Of a DNA stretch of 64,000 nt, positions 16,716 through 25,471 are shown piece after piece. A model generated the notes under the pieces. That model was given only the letters and a program-made list of their open reading frames with translations. It was not told the DNA's origin and ran no database searches. Made by a program: the position numbers and the translations under genes. This DNA comes from Streptomyces naganishii JCM 4654 (GTDB lineage Bacteria; Actinomycetota; Actinomycetes; Streptomycetales; Streptomycetaceae), in assembly GCF_014650575.1 (NCBI RefSeq), contig NZ_BMVF01000003.1:310001-374000 (forward strand), given 5' to 3'. Every line of letters begins with the position of its first letter. Position 1 is the first letter of the stretch.

Positions 16716-17456
16716 TCAGAGGGTGGTGCGGTCGGGCCGCGCCGTGGGGCCGAGGGGCCCGGCTGACGCCTGCGTGCCGGACGGTTTGCCCCGCCCGCTC
16801 CGGCCGGAGGCTGACGGGGTCTCCGGGGCGGTCTTGGCGGACTTGAGGGCCGCGGACGCGATGTCCCGCGCGCCGCCCGCGCCGGACGCCTTGCCGGCGG
16901 ACCGGCCGGTGGCCCTGCCCGCCGTCTTCGCCGCGGACTTGCCCGCGGTCTTGCCGACGGTCTTGCTCGCGGTCTTGGCGGTGGTCCTGCTCGCCGTCCT
17001 GGTCGCGGCCTTGGCCGTCGTCTTGCGCGCCGTCGTCCTGGTCGCCGCCGTGGACGCGCGCTTGGCCGGCGCGGTCCGGGACGCGGCGGCCCCGGCCGGC
17101 TCACCGTCCGCGGTCACCGCTCCGGTGACGGCGGACCCTGACGAGCCCTGGACCGCGCCATCCCGTGCGAGGTCCGAGTCCGGGCCGTCCGTGGTGCCCG
17201 CGGGCCGGGGCTGGGTGAGCCAGGCCACGGCCGCGCCGGTGAGCGCGACGGGCCACTCCACCACGCCGGCGACACCGAGCACCCCGGCCCCGGTGTAGAC
17301 GGCCAGCCGCCGCCCCCGGGGCGACACCGCGCCGACCTTGTTCAGTGTTCCCTGGGCGGCCCTGCCCACCGTCCCGGCGCCCGGCACCCGGCGCAGCACA
17401 TGGGCCGCGCCGTGCAGGGGCGCCGCAAGGACCGACGACGACTTCCGCTCAGTCAT
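16716..17456 (-). CDS. Membrane-anchored protein with Lys/Ala/Thr-rich histone-like tail
   Basis: A 246-residue protein. The ATG at 17456 has GAGGAG five bases upstream. Residues 1-45 are basic; a hydrophobic segment at about 50-82 (YTGAGVLGVAGVVEWPVAL) could be one or two TM helices. After an acidic, Gly/Ser linker comes an extended low-complexity tail (about 125-210) of KTTAKA/KTAGK/KTVGK units, strongly cationic and like histone H1 or mycobacterial HupB tails. It is 9 bp upstream of the CtpI-like pump on the same strand, implying an operon and a linked role. I do not recognise a named family. DNA or polyanion binding by the tail is inference. Confidence 0.8.
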   Translation of the reverse strand: MTERKSSSVLAAPLHGAAHVLRRVPGAGTVGRAAQGTLNKVGAVSPRGRRLAVYTGAGVLGVAGVVEWPVALTGAAVAWLTQPRPAGTTDGPDSDLARDGAVQGSSGSAVTGAVTADGEPAGAAASRTAPAKRASTAATRTTARKTTAKAATRTASRTTAKTASKTVGKTAGKSAAKTAGRATGRSAGKASGAGGARDIASAALKSAKTAPETPSASGRSGRGKPSGTQASAGPLGPTARPDRTTL

Positions 17457-17819
17457 GACTCTCCTCGCCTGGGGTGAGATCGCCTTTGGTGCCCCACGGG
17501 TGCCCGCGAGTGCGCAGGTCATCCCCGTCGTACTCAGGGAACGCCACGGACCGCGCCCTCGCCACCGGACGCCGCCGCGGGAGGCCCGGACGGAGAGCCC
17601 TTGCCGCGCGCTCCAGTGGCCGGATGTCATGCAGGGCAGGCAGGAGCAGGCAGGCGCACCACGGGACGTACTGGACGTACCGCGAGCACGCGGCCGTCGG
17701 GGATCGCCTACGAGCGACGGCCCCACATCGCGTCACCCACGAGTGACGCCTTCGCGACGAGTGGCGGCGACGCGGCCGCGGTGCCGCCCAGGGCTCCGGG
17801 CGCGGCCGCCGCGGTGCTC
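17457..17819. other. 363 bp intergenic region, no gene recognised
   Basis: Lies upstream of the Lys-rich-tail/P-type ATPase operon and downstream of the paaX stop, so it should hold the promoter of the pump operon. I see GAGGAG next to 17456, a repeated GGACGTAC (17664-17671 and 17673-17680) and short GC-rich repeats. No convincing terminator, RNA gene or reading frame with a motif was found. Confidence 0.6.
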
Positions 17820-18596
17820 TCACCGGCCCGCACGGCCGAGCATCTCCTCGGTCAGCTCGCGCTGGTAGGCGGTGTACGCGGCGCGCAGGGCCGGGGCGGG
17901 CCAGCCGGCGGGCAGGAGCCCGGCGGGGAGCACGGGGTCGGCCAGCAGGTGCCGTACGACGGCCGCGAGGGCGGTGAAGCGGTCGGCGGGCCGGTCCGCG
18001 CGCGTCACCAGGACGAGCAGTTCACGCGCGGTCTCCGCCCAGGCGCCGAGCGGCCACAGGCTCGCGGCGAGTTCGGCGGCGGGCTCCTCGGGCCGCGCGG
18101 TGAAGCGGCGGCTCACCCGGTCGAGGCCTTCGGGCCAGGGGCGGGCGAGGTTGGCGGGGCGCAGCCAGACGCCCTCGCGCAGTTCGGCCAGGCGCAGGGC
18201 GGTCAGCCGGGCGCGCAGTTCGGCCCGCTCGGCGGGGCCGCGGCCGGTCGCCGTGACCGCGACCATCTCCCAGTCGCCGTGCCAGCGCCGGGTCTCGGGG
18301 TGCACGGCGGCGTCCTGGCGCCGCTGGCGCTCCAGCAGCCGCTCGCTGAGGCCGTAGACGGTGTCCGAACGCCACAGGTCGCCCGCCGTCACCATCCGGC
18401 TCAGCGCAGCCCGCAGGGTGGATCCGCCGACCCCGAAGGGCTCGACCGCCCGCACCAGGTCCTTCACCGGCAGCTCGGGCGGATGCGTGCCCAGCAGCAG
18501 GCTGAGGACCACCGACCGCGCGGACAGCGGTCGCAGGGCGGCCCCGGCGGGCTCCTGGGAGGTGTTCATGGTCACGTACTGTACGGACTCCGCCAT
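17820..18596 (-). CDS. PaaX-like transcriptional repressor
   Basis: A 258-residue protein with an N-terminal winged helix (about residues 25-85: SARSVVLSLLLGTH, GGSTLRAALSRMVTAGDLWR) and a C-terminal PaaX domain (WHGDWEMVAVTATG, then ELREGVWLRPANL). PaaX proteins sense phenylacetyl-CoA-type ligands and repress acyl-CoA/aromatic catabolic genes. It is divergent from the AidB-like acyl-CoA dehydrogenase, its likely target. The start is uncertain: ATG 18596 would place a palindrome (18575-18585) inside codons 4-8. ATG 18569 (MNTSQEP) would leave the palindrome in the promoter, but neither start has a good ribosome-binding site. Confidence 0.85.
   Translation of the reverse strand: MAESVQYVTMNTSQEPAGAALRPLSARSVVLSLLLGTHPPELPVKDLVRAVEPFGVGGSTLRAALSRMVTAGDLWRSDTVYGLSERLLERQRRQDAAVHPETRRWHGDWEMVAVTATGRGPAERAELRARLTALRLAELREGVWLRPANLARPWPEGLDRVSRRFTARPEEPAAELAASLWPLGAWAETARELLVLVTRADRPADRFTALAAVVRHLLADPVLPAGLLPAGWPAPALRAAYTAYQRELTEEMLGRAGR
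18575..18585. promoter_or_regulatory. Short palindrome in the paaX/aidB-like intergenic region
   Basis: CGTACTGTACG, a perfect 11 bp palindrome with a central T, about 57 bp before the dehydrogenase ATG. It is a possible half or core of a PaaX-type operator. The assignment rests on position only, and GTAC palindromes are not rare at this GC content. Confidence 0.35.
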
Positions 18597-18641
18597 ATTG
18601 CATCATTGCTACGACCGCACGAGAAGTGCAACACTGGCCGT

Positions 18642-20330
18642 ATGGCCTCCACACTCGAGCACGACCGGCAGCACGCCGCCGCCGTAGCCGCCGCCACCAC
18701 CCACGACGTCACCAACCAGGCCCCGCCCCTGACCCCCTACGACGCGTCCGACGACGCGGCCCTGTTGGAGGGCCTGCGCCGGGAGGGCGCCGGATGGGCC
18801 GAGGCGGACCTGCGCCGGCTCGGGACGCTGGCCGGCAGCGCGCAGGTGCAGGACTGGGCCGAGCTGGCCAACCGGCACGAGCCGGAACTGCGCACCCACG
18901 ACCGGTACGGCAACCGGATCGACGAGGTGGAGTTCCACCCCGCCTGGCACCACCTGATGCGGTCCGCGGTCGCCGAGGGCCTCGCCGGTGCCCCCTGGGC
19001 CGACGAGCGGTCCGGCGCGCACGTCGCCCGGACCGCGGGCGGGCTGGTGTGGGGCCACACCGACGCCGGGCACGGCTGCCCGACCTCCATGACGTACGCC
19101 GCGGTGCCCGCCCTGCGCGCCCAGCCCGAGCTAGCCGCCGTCTACGAACCCCTGCTGACCAGCCGCGTCTACGAGCCCGGCCTGCGGGTTCCGGCCGAGA
19201 AGCCGGGGCTGCTCGCGGGCATGGGGATGACCGAGAAGCAGGGCGGCTCGGACGTGCGGACCAACACGACGGCGGCGACGCCGACCGCCGAGCCGGGCGT
19301 CTACACGCTGCGCGGGCACAAGTGGTTCACGTCGGCGCCGATGTGCGACGTGTTCCTGGTCCTCGCGCAGGCGCCCGGCGGTCTGTCCTGCTTCCTGGTG
19401 CCGCGCGTGCTGCCCGACGGCACCCGCAACACCTTCCGGATCCAGCGGTTGAAGGACAAGCTGGGCAACCGGTCCAACGCCTCCTCCGAGCCGGAGTTCG
19501 ACGGCACGGTGGCGTGGCTCGTCGGGCCCGAGGGGCGGGGCGTGCGGACCATCATCGAGATGGTCAACTGCACCCGCCTGGACTGCGTGATGATGTCGGC
19601 GGCGCTGATGCGCAAGACGCTCGTGGAGGCAGGCCACCACGCGCGGCACCGCAGCGCCTTCGGCGCCCGGCTGCTCGACCAGCCGCTCATGCGCAACGTG
19701 CTCGCGGACCTCGCGCTGGAGTCGGAGGCGGCCACCACGCTGACCCTGCGGCTGGCCGGCGCGGCCGACCGGGCGGTGCGCGGGGAGGCGGACGGCGCGG
19801 GCGAGGCGGCGTTCCGCCGGATCGCCACCGCCGTGGGCAAGTACTGGGTCACCAAGCGGGGTCCCGCGTTCACCGCGGAGGCCCTGGAGTGCCTGGGCGG
19901 CAACGGCTACGTGGAGGACTCCGGGATGCCCCGGCACTACCGCGAGGCCCCGCTGCTGTCGATCTGGGAGGGATCGGGCAACGTCAACGCCCTGGACGTG
20001 CTGCGGGCGCTCGGCCGCGAACCCGGCACCGCGGACGCCCTGTTCGCCGAGCTCGCCCTGGCCCGGGGCGCGGACGCCCGGCTGGACGCCGCCGTCGCCG
20101 GCCTCAGGAAGGACCTGGGCCAGGCGTCCCCGGTGGGCGCCCGGCGCCTGGTCGAGCGGATGGCCCTCACCCTCCAGGCCTCCCTCCTGGTCCGCCACGC
20201 CCCGCCCGCCGTCGCCGACGCCTTCTGCGCGACCCGCCTGACGGCCGACTGGGGCCACTCCTTCGGCACCCTCCCGGACGCGACCGGCTTCGACGCGATC
20301 CTGGAGCGGGCGCTGCCGACGTCGGTGTGA
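18642..20330 (+). CDS. aidB: AidB-like acyl-CoA dehydrogenase family protein
   Basis: A 562-residue protein of the AidB branch of acyl-CoA dehydrogenases: long N-terminal region (NQAPPLTPYDASDDAALLEG), FAD-domain motif GMGMTEKQGGSDVRTNTT (about residues 190-210), and the C-terminal ALECLGGNGYVEDSGMP and LSIWEGSGNVNALD motifs with the Glu near residue 442. E. coli AidB is an FAD protein of the adaptive response to alkylation that also binds DNA. The true substrate of these proteins is unclear. In this locus the divergent PaaX regulator suggests acyl-CoA-type control rather than an Ada regulon. Start ATG 18642 agrees with the family N-terminus. Confidence 0.85.
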   Translation: MASTLEHDRQHAAAVAAATTHDVTNQAPPLTPYDASDDAALLEGLRREGAGWAEADLRRLGTLAGSAQVQDWAELANRHEPELRTHDRYGNRIDEVEFHPAWHHLMRSAVAEGLAGAPWADERSGAHVARTAGGLVWGHTDAGHGCPTSMTYAAVPALRAQPELAAVYEPLLTSRVYEPGLRVPAEKPGLLAGMGMTEKQGGSDVRTNTTAATPTAEPGVYTLRGHKWFTSAPMCDVFLVLAQAPGGLSCFLVPRVLPDGTRNTFRIQRLKDKLGNRSNASSEPEFDGTVAWLVGPEGRGVRTIIEMVNCTRLDCVMMSAALMRKTLVEAGHHARHRSAFGARLLDQPLMRNVLADLALESEAATTLTLRLAGAADRAVRGEADGAGEAAFRRIATAVGKYWVTKRGPAFTAEALECLGGNGYVEDSGMPRHYREAPLLSIWEGSGNVNALDVLRALGREPGTADALFAELALARGADARLDAAVAGLRKDLGQASPVGARRLVERMALTLQASLLVRHAPPAVADAFCATRLTADWGHSFGTLPDATGFDAILERALPTSV

Positions 20331-20334
20331 GCGC

Positions 20335-20350
20335 GGCCGGCCGTCCGGCC
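20335..20350. terminator. Short GC hairpin after the aidB-like gene
   Basis: GGCCGG and CCGGCC pair around a 4-base loop, 4 bp after the stop codon, with no T-tract. It lies between convergent genes and could terminate transcription, but the stem is short. Confidence 0.35.
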
Positions 20351-20420
20351 CGGGAGGGCGCGTCAGGGGCGTGCGATACGGGCGTTCCGCGCCGGGCGGC
20401 GGGCGCTCCTTCCGTGGGGC

Positions 20421-21110
20421 TCACCAGGTCTTGCGGCTCCAGGTGGGGCCGAAGTCGGTCCACTCGGTGTCCCACTGGTCCAGGCGCCGCCGCTCCAGAC
20501 GGCCGCGTACGACGCGGCCGGCCACGAAGGGGACGGCGGCGGCGCTCACACCCACCAGGGCCCCGATCATGACGGCCCGGGTGTGGGCCTGGGCCGCGGT
20601 CGCGGGCCGGGTCACCAGCCGGCCGCCGGAGTCGGTCCAGACGGTGACCGGGGTGCCGACCGCGCTCCCGGGCCTCACCCGGGCCTGACCGGTGTGCGGG
20701 GTGCCGTCCTGGCCGGTCCAGCGGACCTCCGTCCACACCCTCGGGCCGCCGCCGTCGCTCGCGGTGTTCATGGCGTCCACGGCGTTCGGATCGTCGACCT
20801 CGCCGCCGGTGCCCACGCCACTGCCGTCGCCCACCGGCCGCCCGCCGCCGTTCGCCGTGCCGGCCGCGGCCGACCCTGAGGAGCCCGGCGCCTGCCGGAT
20901 CACCAGTGCCACCGCGGGCCGCCAGTCGAGGCGTTCGCGCGCCAGCCCGTGCTCCACGCCGCGGCTCGCGGTCCACCCGGCGAGGACCCCGGCGAGGACG
21001 GTGACGACCCAGGCGCCGAGCAGCGCCCAGGCCTCCACCGTGTCGGCGCGGCGTTTGAGCGGATTGCGGCGCCACCGCCACAGCCACACCTTCGGACCAC
21101 GGAACGCCAT
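20421..21110 (-). CDS. Rv1733c-like two-TM membrane protein
   Basis: A 229-residue protein beginning at ATG 21110, preceded by GAGGAGGAAG. A basic N-terminus (WRRNPLKRRADTVEAW) leads into TM1 (about residues 30-50), an extracytoplasmic region of about 120 residues with the TEVRW/HTGQARVRPGSAVGTPV segment, TM2 (about 180-200) and a basic C-terminal tail. The layout and the RRNPLxRRxDxxEAW signature match the actinobacterial Rv1733c family (in M. tuberculosis a dormancy-associated membrane protein). No biochemical function is known. Confidence 0.8.
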   Translation of the reverse strand: MAFRGPKVWLWRWRRNPLKRRADTVEAWALLGAWVVTVLAGVLAGWTASRGVEHGLARERLDWRPAVALVIRQAPGSSGSAAAGTANGGGRPVGDGSGVGTGGEVDDPNAVDAMNTASDGGGPRVWTEVRWTGQDGTPHTGQARVRPGSAVGTPVTVWTDSGGRLVTRPATAAQAHTRAVMIGALVGVSAAAVPFVAGRVVRGRLERRRLDQWDTEWTDFGPTWSRKTW

Positions 21111-21384
21111 CGAGGGCTTCCTCCTCACGCGCACTCGGACATGCCTGACCGCCATCCCATACGGGGCGCGGCTCCCCCGTGCTCACGACGAGTTCCCCGC
21201 CCGGGCGGTCCCATGGGTGACCGGCGGGTTCCGCGCGGTGCCGCGCAGGGGCCGGGCGGCAGCCCGACGGCGCCGTTCTGACCTGGGCGGACGCCGTCGC
21301 GGGGGTGACTGTCAGTGGTGGGGTGCAGACTGGCCGGTGTCCAGGACAAAGGTGTCCGGACGCATCGTCGCGGAGGTGATCGGC

Positions 21385-22470
21385 ATGACCGAGGTACTGC
21401 TCGCCGTGGGCACCCGAAAGGGCCTGTTCATCGGGCGCAGGCGGGGCGGCTCCTGGGAGTTCGACGACAGTCCCTACTTCAACGCACAGGCCGTGTACTC
21501 GGTCGCCGTCGACACCCGCGGCGGCACCACACGCCTGCTGGCCGGCGGCGACAGCTCGCACTGGGGGCCGTCGGTGTTCCACTCCGACGACCTCGGCCGC
21601 ACCTGGACGGAGCCCGCCCAGCCTGCCGTGAAGTTCCCCAAGGACACGGGCGCCTCGCTGGAGCGGGTCTGGCAACTGCACCCGGCGGCCGCCGAACCGG
21701 ACGTGGTCTACGCGGGCACGGAGCCGGCCGCGCTGTACCGCTCGGAGGACCGCGGCGAGAGCTTCGAACTGGTCCGCCCGCTGTGGGAGCACCCCACCCG
21801 CTCCAAGTGGGTGCCGGGCGGCGGCGGTGAGGGCCTGCACACGGTGGTGACGGACCGGCGCGACCCCGGCGCGGTCACGGTCGCCGTCTCCACCGCCGGG
21901 GTGTTCCGCACGTCGGACGGCGGCGCGAGCTGGACGCCCTCCAACTCGGGGGTGTCGGCGGTGTTCCTGCCGGATCCCAACCCGGAGTTCGGCCAGTGCG
22001 TGCACAAGGTCGCCCAGGACTCGGTCAACCCCGACCGGCTGTACCTGCAGAACCACTGGGGGGTCTACCGCAGCGACGACAAGGGCACGCACTGGACGGA
22101 CATCGGCGAGGGGCTGCCGTCGACGTTCGGCTTCGCCGCGGCCGCGCATCCGCACCGCGGGGACACGGCGTACGTGTTCCCGATCACTGCCGACGCCGAC
22201 CGCGTACCCGCCGGCCACCGGTGCCGTGTCTTCCGCACCACGGACGCCGGCGAGAGCTGGGAGCCCCTGACGGCCGGCCTGCCGCAGGAGGACCACTACG
22301 GCACGGTGCTGCGCGACGCCCTGTGCACCGACGACGCCGACCCGGCCGGCGTGTACTTCGGCAACCGCAACGGCGAGGTGTACGCGTCGGCGGACGACGG
22401 CGACAGCTGGCAGCAGCTCGCCTCGCACCTGCCGGACGTCCTGTGCGTGCGCGCGGCGGTGATCGGTTGA
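21385..22470 (+). CDS. Asp-box (BNR/sialidase-like) beta-propeller protein, cytoplasmic
   Basis: A 361-residue protein with repeated Asp-box motifs: [38 protein letters not shown] and ADDGDSW. They space out as six to seven propeller blades. It opens [17 protein letters not shown] with no signal peptide. It lacks a FRIP motif and sialidase arginines, so it is not a sialidase despite the usual label of exo-alpha-sialidase. It resembles the VPS10/YCF48-type propellers of unknown role. GGAGG at 21372-21376 supports ATG 21385; longer frames run antisense to the Rv1733c-like gene. Confidence 0.8.
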   Translation: MTEVLLAVGTRKGLFIGRRRGGSWEFDDSPYFNAQAVYSVAVDTRGGTTRLLAGGDSSHWGPSVFHSDDLGRTWTEPAQPAVKFPKDTGASLERVWQLHPAAAEPDVVYAGTEPAALYRSEDRGESFELVRPLWEHPTRSKWVPGGGGEGLHTVVTDRRDPGAVTVAVSTAGVFRTSDGGASWTPSNSGVSAVFLPDPNPEFGQCVHKVAQDSVNPDRLYLQNHWGVYRSDDKGTHWTDIGEGLPSTFGFAAAAHPHRGDTAYVFPITADADRVPAGHRCRVFRTTDAGESWEPLTAGLPQEDHYGTVLRDALCTDDADPAGVYFGNRNGEVYASADDGDSWQQLASHLPDVLCVRAAVIG

Positions 22471-22591
22471 GTTCCACCCCAACTCGGAAGCAGAAAGGAC
22501 CCGTTCACCCCCGCCCGCGGTCCGGTCGTCCCCCGACGGCCTTCGGCCACCGCGTGATCGCCCTGCCGTGCACGGCAGTAGGGTGACGCCC

Positions 22592-23269
22592 GTGGCACCA
22601 CGACCCCTGCATGAAATCGTCGAACCGGGCTGGGCGAAGGCCCTCGAACCCGTCGCCGACCGGATCGCGCGCATGGGCGACTTCCTGCGCGCGGAGATCG
22701 CGGCGGGACGCACCTACCTGCCGGCCGGTCCGAACGTCCTGCGCGCCTTCCAGCAGCCCTTCGACGACGTACGCGTCCTGATCGTCGGCCAGGACCCGTA
22801 CCCGACCCCGGGCCACGCGGTGGGACTGTCCTTCTCGGTCGCGCCCGAGGTCCGTCCGCTGCCCGGAAGCCTCATCAACATCTACCGGGAGCTGCACGCC
22901 GACCTGGGGCTGCCCCAGCCGTCGAGCGGCGACCTGACGCCCTGGACGGAGCAGGGCGTCCTGCTGCTCAACAGGGCGCTCACCACGGCCCCGCGCAAGC
23001 CGGGCGCCCACCGCGGCAAGGGCTGGGAGGAGGTCACCGAGCAGGCCATACGAGCCCTGGCGGCGCGCGGCAAGCCGCTGGTGTCGATCCTGTGGGGGCG
23101 TGACGCGCGCAATCTGCGCCCGCTGCTCGGCGACCTGCCGTCGGTGGAGTCCGCGCACCCCTCCCCCATGTCGGCCGACCGCGGTTTCTTCGGCTCCCGT
23201 CCGTTCAGCCGCGCCAACGACCTGCTGATCCGGCAGGGAGGGAAGCCGGTGGACTGGCGTCTGCCGTGA
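22592..23269 (+). CDS. ung: Uracil-DNA glycosylase, family 1
   Basis: A 225-residue enzyme that removes uracil from DNA at the start of base-excision repair. Motif [21 protein letters not shown] carries the catalytic Asp and the uracil-stacking residues; [10 protein letters not shown] and the C-terminal [13 protein letters not shown] loop (catalytic His, minor-groove intercalation) complete family 1. GTG 22592 is chosen because AGGGTGA lies five bases upstream and the protein then starts with [13 protein letters not shown], like other Streptomyces members. The stop overlaps the next start in GTGA (23266-23269), so the kinase-like gene is coupled. Confidence 0.93.
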   Translation: MAPRPLHEIVEPGWAKALEPVADRIARMGDFLRAEIAAGRTYLPAGPNVLRAFQQPFDDVRVLIVGQDPYPTPGHAVGLSFSVAPEVRPLPGSLINIYRELHADLGLPQPSSGDLTPWTEQGVLLLNRALTTAPRKPGAHRGKGWEEVTEQAIRALAARGKPLVSILWGRDARNLRPLLGDLPSVESAHPSPMSADRGFFGSRPFSRANDLLIRQGGKPVDWRLP

Positions 23270-24258
23270 CGGGGTCCGCGGGGGCGGAGGCGTCCGGTTT
23301 CCTCGCGGTGGACTCGGGCGGTTCCGGGATGCGCGTGGTCGTCGGCGTGCCCGGGCGCGGGGCGCTGGCGCGGGGCTCCGCCGACGAACCGGTGCGCACC
23401 GGTGCGCGGGGCATCGAACCGGGTCACCTCATGGAGCAACTGGTGCCCCTGGCGCGGGCGCTGGCCGCGGAGGCCGGGGTGGGACGGCTGGAGACGGCCG
23501 TGGTCGGCGCCGCCGGGTTCGCGACCCTGGGCGACGGCCTGCGCGCCGAGCTGCCCGGCGCCCTGGCGCGGGACCTGGGCGTACGCACGGTCGCGCTCGT
23601 CGCCGACGCGGTCAGCGCCTACACCGGCGCCCTGGGGCCCCGGCCCGGCGCGGTGATCGCCGCCGGGACCGGTGCGATCGCCATCGGCACCGATCTGGCG
23701 GGCTGGCGCCGTGCCGACGGCTGGGGTCATCTGCTGGGCGACTGCGGCAGCGGCGCCTGGATCGGGCGGGCGGGCCTGGAGGCCGCGCTGCGCGCGCACG
23801 ACGGGCGGGACGGCGGTTCGGCGGCGCTGCTGGCCTGCGCCGAGGAGATGTTCGGGCCGATGCCGGGCCTGCCCGGCCGGCTCTACCCGCGCTCCGACCG
23901 CGCGGCCGTACTGGCCTCCTTCGCGCCCCGCGTGGCGGCCTGCGCGGCCGGGGACGCGGTGGCCGCCGGGGTGCTGCGCGCGGCGGCCCGGCACATGGCC
24001 GAGGCCGCGGCCGCGGTGTGCCCGCCCTCCGGCGAGCCTCGGATCGCCCTCACCGGTGGCCTGTTCAAACTCGGCGCGTCCCTGCTCGTCCCGCTGGAGA
24101 AGGAGCTGGGCGAACGCCTGCCGCACGCGCGGCGGGTGACGGCCGAGGGCGATCCCCTGCACGGCGCGGTGCGGATCGCGACCGATCTGTCCCGGGGTGT
24201 CCTGGCTCTGCCGGCCGACGAACGGATGCTTTTCGTCCCGTCGCCACAAGGGGATTGA
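23266..24258 (+). CDS. N-acetylglucosamine kinase-like (BadF/BadG/BcrA/BcrD) ATPase
   Basis: A 330-residue ASKHA-fold protein with the phosphate-1 loop [12 protein letters not shown], an adenosine-side motif [12 protein letters not shown] and [18 protein letters not shown]. These match the BadF/BadG family and the subset of GlcNAc/glucosamine kinases. In that role it would phosphorylate GlcNAc recovered from murein or chitin. GTG 23266 overlaps the ung stop by 4 bp, which is the only reason to link the two. A perfect palindrome CCGCGCATGCGCGG lies 42 bp after its stop (24300-24313) and may be a hairpin end. Confidence 0.82.
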   Translation: MTGSAGAEASGFLAVDSGGSGMRVVVGVPGRGALARGSADEPVRTGARGIEPGHLMEQLVPLARALAAEAGVGRLETAVVGAAGFATLGDGLRAELPGALARDLGVRTVALVADAVSAYTGALGPRPGAVIAAGTGAIAIGTDLAGWRRADGWGHLLGDCGSGAWIGRAGLEAALRAHDGRDGGSAALLACAEEMFGPMPGLPGRLYPRSDRAAVLASFAPRVAACAAGDAVAAGVLRAAARHMAEAAAAVCPPSGEPRIALTGGLFKLGASLLVPLEKELGERLPHARRVTAEGDPLHGAVRIATDLSRGVLALPADERMLFVPSPQGD

Positions 24259-24455
24259 TGCCCCCGCGTCCCGATGTTTCGGGCGACGGGGGGACAAGTC
24301 CGCGCATGCGCGGGGTGAGTTGTCACTTCAGGTCCGATTGCACACCTCGATCAGTTCGAATCGGCACGTAACCCATCAGACAAAACAGGACGGATACCGC
24401 TCACCTGCACCCTCCCCGAACAGGGGAACCCCCGAAGCCAGTAACATGCGGCGCC

Positions 24456-25379
24456 ATGAGCTCCCCCACTGGGCCCGCGTCCGGCCTGCCAGTACGAATG
24501 CCGCGCCCCCGCCAGCCCGGACGGCACCGCCGACCCGAACCGCTGGCGGCTCCCGAGGGCGCGCCCGCGCTCGTCCTCGCGGTGCCGGGCACGCCCACCG
24601 CCGCCACGCGCAGTCTCGCCGAGGAGGTCGTGAGCATCGCCCGCTCCGAGCTGCCCGGCCTCGACGCCCGGATCGGGTACCTCGACGGGGGCGACGGGGA
24701 GTTCCCGGCGCTGCAGACCGTGCTCTCGCGCGCGGCCGACGAGCGGACCGCCCGCTACGAGCAGGCGCTCGCCGCGGGTACGGAGGTCAAGGAGCCGGAC
24801 GGCCCCGTCGCGGTCGTCGTGCCGCTGCTGGCCGGTCCGGACAGCGCGCTGCTGCGCCGTGTGCGCCAGGCCGTCATGGACAGCCGGGTCGCCGCCGAGC
24901 TGACCGACGTCCTCGGCCCGCACCCGCTGCTCGCCGAGGCGCTGCACGTGCGCCTGTCGGAGGCGGGTCTGGCCCGCGCCGACCGGGCCCGTCTGTTCAC
25001 CGTGGCTACCGCCGCGGACGGCATCATCCTCGCGTCGGTCGGCGGTGAGGAGGCGGTGCAGGCGGCCGGGATCACCGGCATGCTGCTCGCCGCCCGCCTC
25101 GCCGTGCCGGTGATGGCGGCGGCCCTCGACCAGGAGGGTTCGATCTCGTCGGTCGCCGAGCAGCTGCGTTCGTCCGGTTCGCAGCAGCTGGCGCTGGCGC
25201 CGTACCTGATCGGCCCGGAGATCGAGGCCGAGCTGGTCGAGTCCGCGGCCAAGGAGGCGGGCTGCGCCGCCGCGGGGGCGCTCGGCGCCTACCCGGCGAT
25301 CGGCAAGCTGGCGCTGGCCAAGTACACGACCTCGCTGGGCATCGCCCCGCAGCAGGCTCAGGGCACGCCGGTCCTCTGA
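24456..25379 (+). CDS. CbiX-like (sirohydrochlorin chelatase fold) protein lacking the metal His
   Basis: A 307-residue protein with two CbiX-like halves: ALVLAVPGTPTAATRSLAEE with VAVVVPLLAGPDSALLRRV in the first, and RLFTVATAADG with QQLALAPYLIGPEIEAELVE in the second. True CbiX chelatases carry His in the HGSR loop and after the PLFLxxG strand. Here these read PGTP and GPDS, and the second half lacks His too. The fold is recognisable but metal chelation is doubtful. The N-terminal 35 residues are basic and disordered. Upstream 197 bp contains no gene. A strong hairpin follows the stop. Confidence 0.75.
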   Translation: MSSPTGPASGLPVRMPRPRQPGRHRRPEPLAAPEGAPALVLAVPGTPTAATRSLAEEVVSIARSELPGLDARIGYLDGGDGEFPALQTVLSRAADERTARYEQALAAGTEVKEPDGPVAVVVPLLAGPDSALLRRVRQAVMDSRVAAELTDVLGPHPLLAEALHVRLSEAGLARADRARLFTVATAADGIILASVGGEEAVQAAGITGMLLAARLAVPVMAAALDQEGSISSVAEQLRSSGSQQLALAPYLIGPEIEAELVESAAKEAGCAAAGALGAYPAIGKLALAKYTTSLGIAPQQAQGTPVL

Positions 25380-25396
25380 CCGGTTCTCGTACGCAC

Positions 25397-25435
25397 GAAG
25401 GGCCCGCTCCCGTCAGCAGACGGGGCGGGTCCTTC
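25397..25435. terminator. Strong bidirectional hairpin terminator
   Basis: An almost fully paired 17 bp stem (GAAGGGCCCGCTCCCGTC against GACGGGGCGGGTCCTTC) around AGCA, between the convergent cbiX-like and lactonase genes. Purine-rich on one side and pyrimidine-rich on the other, so it can act for both strands. Confidence 0.85.
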
Positions 25436-25471
25436 GGCATACCGGAAGGTTTCGGCGCGGACGGCGGACGC

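Noticed and set aside
21385..22470. A second sialidase linked to the sialic-acid locus
   Set aside because: It has Asp boxes but no signal peptide, no FRIP motif and no catalytic arginine pattern, and lies 15 kb away.
23266..24258. The GlcNAc-kinase-like gene as part of the sialic-acid pathway
   Set aside because: It is coupled to ung and has no copy of the TCAGACGTCTGA operator nearby; family assignment alone is not enough.
24300..24313. CCGCGCATGCGCGG as a regulator binding site
   Set aside because: Perfect but purely GC-alternating, just after a stop codon; more likely a weak hairpin or chance at this composition.
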